From: CAYVUB01 sp964454675
Lineage (GTDB): Bacteria; Bacteroidota; Bacteroidia; Flavobacteriales; Flavobacteriaceae
NCBI GenBank assembly: GCA_964454675.1
Contig: CAYVUB010000053.1
Span: 1 to 8,607, forward strand
Direction: 5' to 3'
DNA: 8,607 nt
The notes beneath the pieces are model-generated. The model searched no databases. It saw only the letters and a list, made by a program, of their open reading frames with translations, and had not been told where the DNA came from. This document shows positions 5,643-8,607 of the stretch, one piece after another. Position 1 is the stretch's first letter; the number at the start of each line of letters is the position of its first letter. The position numbers and the translations under genes were made by a program.

Positions 5643-6293
5643 ATGAATCCCTCAGAATTAATATCTATGCAAGTCTCGATTATCATAGCAGACGACCATC
5701 CGCTTATACTTAAAGGTCTCAATGACTTTTTATTAGAAAAAGAGTATGACGTTTTGGCAAGTGCAGTCAACGGCAAAGATGCATTTCAACTTATTGAAAC
5801 CTTAAAGCCCGATATTGCGATTTTGGATATCCAGATGCCGTTTTTAACAGGTTTGGAGATTGCAAAGAAATGCCGGGAGCTAAAATATCCTACAAAAATT
5901 ATCCTTATCACTTTTGAGAAAGATGAAGCCATTTATAATGAAGCGAAATCTTTTCAGATTTATGGATATGTTTTAAAAGAGTTTGCACTTGCCGAAATAG
6001 AAAACTGCATTGCTTCGGTAATGAAGGATGTGCCGTATTTTAGCCCGGAATTAATTGAGCATCTTAAAATAGATGAAGCACCGGAAGAATTGGAATTACT
6101 TACCGAAACAGAATTAAAAATCCTTCAGCTTATTGCTCAAAATAAAAGCGCAAAGGAAATAGGTTCAGAATTATTTATATCCAGAAGAACTGTTGAAAAA
6201 CATAAAAGCCATATTATAAGAAAGTTAAATATTGAAGCTTATCAAAACAGTTTAGTTTTTTGGGTAAAAGACCATCAAAAATTTATTTTATAA
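5643..6293 (+). CDS. NarL/LuxR-family response regulator transcription factor
   Basis: A two-component response regulator: an N-terminal receiver domain (about 10-128) and a C-terminal LuxR-type helix-turn-helix (about 152-205). Receiver landmarks are the acidic pair ADDHP (16-20), phospho-acceptor Asp62 in AILDIQMP, Thr90 and Lys112 in YVLKEF. The HTH reads TETELKILQLIAQNKSAKEI with recognition helix SRRTVEKHKSHIIRKL (180-195). The 216-aa length is normal. The ATG at 5667 (MQVSIIIADDHP) would remove eight residues and is equally plausible. No histidine kinase lies in the window, so it is an orphan here. Its stop codon ends 2 bp before the first of three identical 18-bp palindromes, which are natural candidate targets. 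Its signal is unknown. Confidence 0.93.
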   Translation: MNPSELISMQVSIIIADDHPLILKGLNDFLLEKEYDVLASAVNGKDAFQLIETLKPDIAILDIQMPFLTGLEIAKKCRELKYPTKIILITFEKDEAIYNEAKSFQIYGYVLKEFALAEIENCIASVMKDVPYFSPELIEHLKIDEAPEELELLTETELKILQLIAQNKSAKEIGSELFISRRTVEKHKSHIIRKLNIEAYQNSLVFWVKDHQKFIL

Positions 6294-6360
6294 ATATACG
6301 TAATGTTACGTATTGTTTGGTATTGAATTAATAGCGAATTTTACCATGCTATTAATCAAT
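6292..6360 (+). repeat. Array repeat, unit 1
   Basis: About 68 bp shared with unit 2 (roughly 60 identical) and less fully with unit 3: the palindrome, TGTTTG, ATTAAT, CGAATTTT and GCTATTAAT blocks. Within it TTGAATTAATAGC (6323-6335) and GCTATTAATCAA (6348-6359) can pair over 12 bp with one bulged A around a 12-nt loop. Confidence 0.85.
6296..6313. promoter_or_regulatory. 18-bp palindrome, unit 1 (candidate regulator operator)
   Basis: ATACGTAA-TG-TTACGTAT is a perfect inverted repeat of 8-bp half-sites with a 2-bp centre. It begins 2 bp after the response-regulator stop codon and recurs without change at 6567 and 6731. Size and symmetry suit a dimeric LuxR-type HTH protein. The invariant TATTGTTTG (6311-6319) overlapping its right end resembles the TAnnTTTG -7 box with one extra base. 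Confidence 0.7.
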
Positions 6361-6415
6361 TTTTTTTATTGGAGTTAAAGCTTCGGATTATTAGTAACCG
6401 GAGCTTTACTCTTTT
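6320..6415 (+). ncRNA. Candidate small RNA or structured leader, unit 1
   Basis: Between the conserved TATTGTTTG and the terminator-like hairpin the sequence can fold into two stems (6323-6359 and 6372-6411) with no good ORF. It contains an isolated GGAGTT (6371-6376). It may be a free RNA of about 90 nt, or a 5' leader of the 32-aa peptide gene that starts 20 bp further on. Start point is inferred, not seen. Confidence 0.4.
6372..6415 (+). terminator. Terminator-like hairpin, unit 1
   Basis: GAGTTAAAGCTTCGG (6372-6386) pairs with CCGGAGCTTTACTC (6398-6411) with one bulged T and one G-U, followed by TTTT. It would end transcripts from the response regulator or from unit 1, or work as an attenuator before the peptide ORF. 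Confidence 0.6.
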
Positions 6416-6435
6416 AAAAGTTTATTCTTGTCGTT

Positions 6436-6534
6436 ATGAAAAGTAAATTCAGTATTGTCAACACACTTTTAGTATATAGTTTAATCACGTGTTCAACACT
6501 CGTGATTGTCTTAAACATCATCGTTAATCTGTGA
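6436..6534 (+). CDS. Small hydrophobic membrane peptide, 32 aa (copy 1)
   Basis: ATG to TGA, 32 codons. Two lysines lie in the first four residues, then an almost unbroken hydrophobic stretch (about 7-30) suited to one membrane helix. It shares with the peptide at 6883-6981 the pattern N-x-LLV-x-x-LIT-x-x-x-x-L-x-x-x-x-N-x-x-VN; about 14 of 27 aligned positions are identical. Same length, same position after a palindrome-hairpin unit and this conservation make real coding likely. There is no Shine-Dalgarno sequence, and TATTCTTG (6423-6430) is a weak own -7 candidate. Function unknown; type I toxin-like peptide, signalling peptide or regulator of a membrane protein are options. Confidence 0.65.
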   Translation: MKSKFSIVNTLLVYSLITCSTLVIVLNIIVNL

Positions 6535-6563
6535 TTTTTTAAAAAAAGAAGATTTTCAGGTAA

Positions 6564-6631
6564 AATATACGTAATGTTACGTATTGTTTGATGTTGTATT
6601 AATACCGAAATTTGTCTTGCTATTAATCAAT
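6564..6631 (+). repeat. Array repeat, unit 2
   Basis: Second copy of the conserved block, differing from unit 1 at about 8 positions, all downstream of the palindrome and TGTTTG. The TTG.ATTAAT/GCTATTAATCAA inverted pair is kept apart from one mismatch (ATTAATACC against GCTATTAAT). Confidence 0.85.
6567..6584. promoter_or_regulatory. 18-bp palindrome, unit 2
   Basis: Exact second copy of ATACGTAATGTTACGTAT, 271 bp after the first, followed by the invariant TGTTTG. See unit 1 for the proposed role. Confidence 0.7.
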
Positions 6632-6690
6632 GATAATTCTGAGGGGAATTATCATAAAAGCTCTGAAGTTATCTTCTTCAGAGCTTTTTT
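6591..6690 (+). ncRNA. Candidate small RNA, unit 2
   Basis: No ORF follows this unit. After the conserved block come two directly adjoining perfect stem-loops: ATGATAATTC/GAATTATCAT (6630-6639, 6646-6655; loop TGAGGG) and a 13-bp stem (6656-6668, 6676-6688) with a T-run to 6690. This is the form of a short independent sRNA with an intrinsic terminator and a G-rich exposed loop. No known family is recognised. The 5' end is inferred. Confidence 0.5.
6656..6690 (+). terminator. Intrinsic terminator, unit 2
   Basis: AAAAGCTCTGAAG (6656-6668), 7-nt loop, CTTCAGAGCTTTT (6676-6688): perfect 13-bp stem ending in six T. The strongest of the three unit hairpins. Confidence 0.8.
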
Positions 6691-6726
6691 ATTGGTTCAA
6701 AATAAAAAAAGCCTGCTTTTTACTCA

Positions 6727-6812
6727 AAATATACGTAATGTTACGTATTGTTTGGTATTTCATTAATCCCGAATTTTACAATGTACTTAACTCAGCTTTT
6801 AACGCTATTAAT
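6727..6812 (+). repeat. Array repeat, unit 3 (diverged right part)
   Basis: Palindrome, TGTTTGGTATT, ATTAAT and CCGAATTTTAC are kept. The GCTATTAAT block (6804-6812) is displaced by about 22 bp of unit-specific sequence, so the first stem seen in units 1 and 2 is weakened. An ORF starting in the palindrome runs through this unit by chance; I do not call it a gene. Confidence 0.75.
6731..6748. promoter_or_regulatory. 18-bp palindrome, unit 3
   Basis: Exact third copy of ATACGTAATGTTACGTAT, 164 bp after the second, again followed by TGTTTG. Confidence 0.7.
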
Positions 6813-6856
6813 TTAGGGAGTACAAAAAACTCCGGAAAGTATTTTCCGGGGTTTTC
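6755..6856 (+). ncRNA. Candidate small RNA or structured leader, unit 3
   Basis: It runs from the conserved block to the unit 3 hairpin. GGAGT (6817-6821) can pair with ACTCC (6829-6833), which overlaps the 5' arm of the terminator hairpin (6826-6838), so two mutually exclusive folds exist, as in attenuators. The second 32-aa peptide ORF starts 27 bp downstream. Confidence 0.4.
6826..6855 (+). terminator. Terminator-like hairpin, unit 3
   Basis: AAAACTCCGGAAA (6826-6838), loop GTAT, TTTCCGGGGTTTT (6843-6855): 13 pairs with one G-U, T-run limited to the 3' arm. It lies between the unit 3 operator and the peptide ORF. Confidence 0.6.
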
Positions 6857-6882
6857 TATCTGTTAATCTAAAAAACGCCTCA

Positions 6883-6981
6883 ATGGGAAAAAGAAATATT
6901 CTTAATAAGTTGCTTGTTGCTGCATTAATCACCAGCGTGATTCTTATTATATCTATCAATATTCTCGTTAATTTTTTTTAG
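6883..6981 (+). CDS. Small hydrophobic membrane peptide, 32 aa (copy 2)
   Basis: ATG to TAG, 32 codons, beginning MGKRNILNK and continuing as a hydrophobic helix (about 10-32). It is a paralogue of the peptide at 6436-6534, with identical length, positive N-terminus and the shared LLV, LIT and NI-x-VN positions. Both ORFs also keep a small hairpin at the same codons (AATCAC/GTGATT, here 6927-6932 with 6937-6942). It is followed by the strong terminator at 7000-7033. Function unknown. Confidence 0.65.
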   Translation: MGKRNILNKLLVAALITSVILIISINILVNFF

Positions 6982-6999
6982 TTAGTTATTAGTAAATGA

Positions 7000-7033
7000 A
7001 AAAAGGGCAGCTTAAACATAAGCTGCCCTTTTT
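7000..7033. terminator. Strong bidirectional terminator closing the array
   Basis: AAAAAGGGCAGCTTA (7000-7014), loop AACA, TAAGCTGCCCTTTTT (7019-7033): perfect 15-bp stem with A-run and T-run on the two sides. It ends rightward transcription from the peptide array and could also stop leftward transcripts from sucB. Confidence 0.88.
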
Positions 7034-7065
7034 GGTTTTATTGGTTCCAAATACAGTTCAAAACT

Positions 7066-7082
7066 ATGCACTTTTAGCGCAT
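7066..7082. repeat. 7-3-7 hairpin, copy 1
   Basis: ATGCACT-TTT-AGCGCAT, 6 of 7 pairs. Flanked by CAAAACT. First of three hairpins of identical layout downstream of sucB. Confidence 0.5.
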
Positions 7083-7167
7083 CAACTTTAGTTTCTAAAA
7101 ATTTTAAGCCACATAAGGTACGAATTTTCACAAAAAGTAATTTGTGTAATTCTTGGCTGCTTTAAAA

Positions 7168-7184
7168 TCGGACTTTCAGTCCGA
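7168..7184. repeat. 7-3-7 hairpin, copy 2
   Basis: TCGGACT-TTC-AGTCCGA, a perfect 7-bp stem. The ACT-TTY-AG core matches the other two copies while the outer stem bases differ but still pair. Confidence 0.6.
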
Positions 7185-7193
7185 AACCAAACT

Positions 7194-7210
7194 ATGGACT
7201 TTTAGTCTAT
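7194..7210. repeat. 7-3-7 hairpin, copy 3
   Basis: ATGGACT-TTT-AGTCTAT, 7 pairs including one G-U, 9 bp from copy 2 and 11 bp beyond the sucB stop. Flanked by CAAACT like copy 1. No T-run, so not a typical terminator. The rest of the 7034-7220 spacer shows no gene. Confidence 0.55.
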
Positions 7211-7220
7211 TGTGGTCTAT

Positions 7221-8453
7221 TTACAATTCCAAAGCCTTTTTTACATCATTATTCATCAACAATTCTACAGGATTTTCCAAAGCTTCTTTAACGGCTACCA
7301 AAAATCCTACAGATTCGCGACCGTCAATAATCCTGTGGTCATAAGATAATGCTACATACATCATTGGGTGTATTTCTACGTTTCCGTTTACAGCTATGGG
7401 ACGCTCTATAATGTTGTGCATACCCAAAATACCACTTTGCGGCGGATTGATAATAGGTGTTGACAACATGCTTCCAAAAACGCCACCGTTTGAAATGGTA
7501 AAGGTGCCGCCGGTCATTTCGTCAACCGTTATTTGCCCGTCGCGGGCACGCAATGCCAAACGTTTTACTTCGGCTTCAACACCTCTGAAACTTAGATTTT
7601 CGGCATTTCTTATCACAGGAACCATTAATCCTTTTGGCCCGGAAACTGCAATGCTTATATCGCAAAAATCATAACTTACCATTTCTTGTCCGTCAATCAT
7701 TGAGTTTACGGCAGGATATAGTTTTAATGCTCTTACCACGGCAAGCGTAAAGAAGCTCATAAAGCCTAAACCAAGCCCGTGTTTGTTTTTGAACACATCT
7801 TTATATTCGTTGCGAATCTTATTGATAGGTGTCATATTTGCTTCGTTGAAGGTTGTGAGCATAGCTGTTTCGTTTTTTGCTGAAACTAAACGCTCTGCAA
7901 CTTTACGGCGAAGCATTGATAGTTTTGAGCGCGACTCACCTCTTGTGCCACCGGCAGGTGTTCCCATTGACGGCTTTGCATTAACGGCATCATCTTTTGT
8001 TACACGACCGTCTTTGCCGGTACCGCTAATTTGTGATGCTTCGATGCCTTTTTCTGATAATATCTTTTTAGCTGCAGGGCTTGCGCTTCCTGTTGCGTAG
8101 GTCTGCCCTCCAAGGGGAGTTTGAGCTACTTGTGTAGCTTTAGGTGCTTCCGTTTTTTTATCTTCAACTTTTGAGGTTTCAGATTTATGGGTTTGCTCCC
8201 CTTTTTGGGGTTGGGGGGCGTCTGTATCAATTAAGCATACTACTTCGCCAACGGCAACTGCATCACCTTCTTCAGCTTTTAAAGTGATTATACCGCTTGC
8301 TTCGGCCGGTAACTCTAAAGTTGCTTTATCACTGTCAACTTCGGCTATGGCCTGGTCTTTTTCAACATAATCGCCGTCTTTTACTAACCAGGTTGCAATT
8401 TCAACTTCTGTGATGGACTCGCCCGGTGAAGGCACTTTCATTTCTAAAATCAT
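7221..8453 (-). CDS. sucB: 2-oxoglutarate dehydrogenase E2, dihydrolipoyl succinyltransferase
   Basis: Core E2 enzyme of the 2-oxoglutarate dehydrogenase complex in the TCA cycle: it takes the succinyl group from E1 on its lipoyl arm and passes it to CoA. The 410-aa product has an N-terminal lipoyl domain (1-77) with the lipoylated Lys43 in DSDKATLE, a linker (about 78-122), an E3-binding domain (about 123-158, SPAAKKILSEKGI...GKDGRVTKDD), a second linker, and the catalytic domain (about 176-410) with His373 and Asp377 in YDHRIIDGRES. Neighbouring sucA, the short length and the single lipoyl domain favour SucB over pyruvate dehydrogenase E2. The start MILEMKVPSPGES is the usual flavobacterial one; Met5 is an alternative. 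Two GC-rich repeat-like segments interrupt the linker. Confidence 0.95.
   Translation of the reverse strand: MILEMKVPSPGESITEVEIATWLVKDGDYVEKDQAIAEVDSDKATLELPAEASGIITLKAEEGDAVAVGEVVCLIDTDAPQPQKGEQTHKSETSKVEDKKTEAPKATQVAQTPLGGQTYATGSASPAAKKILSEKGIEASQISGTGKDGRVTKDDAVNAKPSMGTPAGGTRGESRSKLSMLRRKVAERLVSAKNETAMLTTFNEANMTPINKIRNEYKDVFKNKHGLGLGFMSFFTLAVVRALKLYPAVNSMIDGQEMVSYDFCDISIAVSGPKGLMVPVIRNAENLSFRGVEAEVKRLALRARDGQITVDEMTGGTFTISNGGVFGSMLSTPIINPPQSGILGMHNIIERPIAVNGNVEIHPMMYVALSYDHRIIDGRESVGFLVAVKEALENPVELLMNNDVKKALEL
8100..8120 (-). repeat. GC-rich repeat-like segment in the sucB linker (second)
   Basis: On the coding strand ACTCCCCTTGGAGGGCAGAC encodes TPLGGQT (112-118). CTCCCCTT-GGAGGGG-type hairpins are, from memory, frequent intergenic repeats in Bacteroidota; here the reading frame is kept. 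It lies just before the E3-binding domain. Confidence 0.4.
8193..8219 (-). repeat. GC-rich repeat-like segment in the sucB linker (first)
   Basis: On the coding strand GCCCCCCAACCCC followed by AAAAAGGGGAG encodes APQPQKGEQ (79-87), immediately after the lipoyl domain. CCCC/GGGG arms around the A-run form a hairpin. Composition contrasts sharply with the AT-rich gene and resembles common Bacteroidota intergenic hairpin repeats (recalled, not searched). Confidence 0.4.
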
Positions 8454-8491
8454 TGTATTCTATATTTTAGGTTTTTGTTATCTGTAAATTT

Positions 8492-8607
8492 TTATCTCTG
8501 ATTATTTTTTGTTTTGTCAAACACGTAATCAATTATTTGCTGATGGCGGCGTTTTGCACGTGTTGAGCTTCCTGCTGCCGGTGCGCCATAAGATCTTCCT
8601 GTGGCTG
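8492..8607 (-). CDS. sucA: 2-oxoglutarate dehydrogenase E1, C-terminal end (partial)
   Basis: Only the last 37 residues are inside the window, read from the right edge: ATGRSYGAPAAGSS, then a basic THQQ-like helix region (RAKRRHQQIIDYVFDK) and the stop TAA at 8492-8494. The YGAPAAGSS...H...I pattern corresponds to the SPATG...H end of SucA proteins. It lies 38 bp upstream of sucB on the same strand, giving the usual sucA-sucB order. E1 performs the thiamin-diphosphate-dependent decarboxylation of 2-oxoglutarate. Assignment rests on the tail plus context. Confidence 0.85.
   Translation of the reverse strand, partial: ATGRSYGAPAAGSSTRAKRRHQQIIDYVFDKTKNNQR

Noticed and set aside
6691..6730. Degenerate third peptide gene after unit 2
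   Set aside because: Only about 40 bp separate the unit 2 terminator from unit 3; there is no ATG-led hydrophobic frame, just a small AAAAAG/CTTTTT hairpin.
6292..6812. The three array repeats as a CRISPR or integron attC array
   Set aside because: Units are of unequal length (271 and 164 bp apart), contain terminators and ORFs downstream, and lack attC core sites or uniform spacers.
6630..6866. Long frames running through units 2 and 3, and short frames starting at the ATG inside each palindrome (beginning MLRIV)
   Set aside because: The frames end after 5-7 codons in units 2 and 1, and in unit 3 the frame runs through the terminator hairpin by chance. The shared N-terminus follows from the palindrome itself and not from coding selection.

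Overview
The window looks like chromosomal DNA from a member of the Bacteroidota, most likely the class Flavobacteriia. The DNA is AT-rich, classical Shine-Dalgarno sequences are nearly absent, promoter-like TAnnTTTG boxes occur, and the pheS, cvpA, tatD-ansA and sucA-sucB proteins read like flavobacterial versions. No phage, integrase, transposase or CRISPR array is visible. The coding content is mostly housekeeping, separated by intergenic stretches rich in palindromic repeats.

Layout. Positions 1-167 hold two inverted copies of a short hairpin repeat. Minus-strand genes follow: an unrecognised 131-aa protein (168-563), pheS (655-1674) and an unrecognised 118-aa protein (1709-2065). The divergent spacer 2066-2369 carries three palindromic structures. 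cvpA (2370-2861, +) converges on tRNA-Ser(GGA) (2963-3050, -) across a bidirectional terminator. A 275-bp spacer holds a structured, probably interspersed element. ansA (3326-4354) and tatD (4360-5127) form a tight minus-strand operon. Divergent from tatD are a small retropepsin-like aspartyl protease gene (5167-5607) and an orphan NarL/LuxR-type response regulator (5643-6293). At the right edge, sucB (7221-8453) and the end of sucA (8492-8607) form a minus-strand operon for the 2-oxoglutarate dehydrogenase complex.

The most unusual region is 6296-7033, directly after the response regulator stop codon. Three tandem units each start with the identical 18-bp palindrome ATACGTAATGTTACGTAT, continue with a conserved block of about 45 bp, and end in a different terminator-like hairpin. 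Units 1 and 3 are followed by 32-codon ORFs whose products are clearly related single-pass hydrophobic peptides; unit 2 has no ORF and looks like a compact structured small RNA. A strong terminator closes the array. My working model is that the response regulator binds the palindromes and controls a family of small RNAs and/or leader-controlled membrane peptides. The layout recalls LuxR-type regulator/small-RNA circuits such as GacA-Rsm, and the peptides recall type I toxins. Both comparisons are inference.

Other non-coding signals are three 7-3-7 hairpins with covarying stems downstream of sucB, a palindrome built from six octamers upstream of cvpA, ATTCC-N10-GGAAT-type repeats, and GC-rich repeat-like segments inside the sucB linker.
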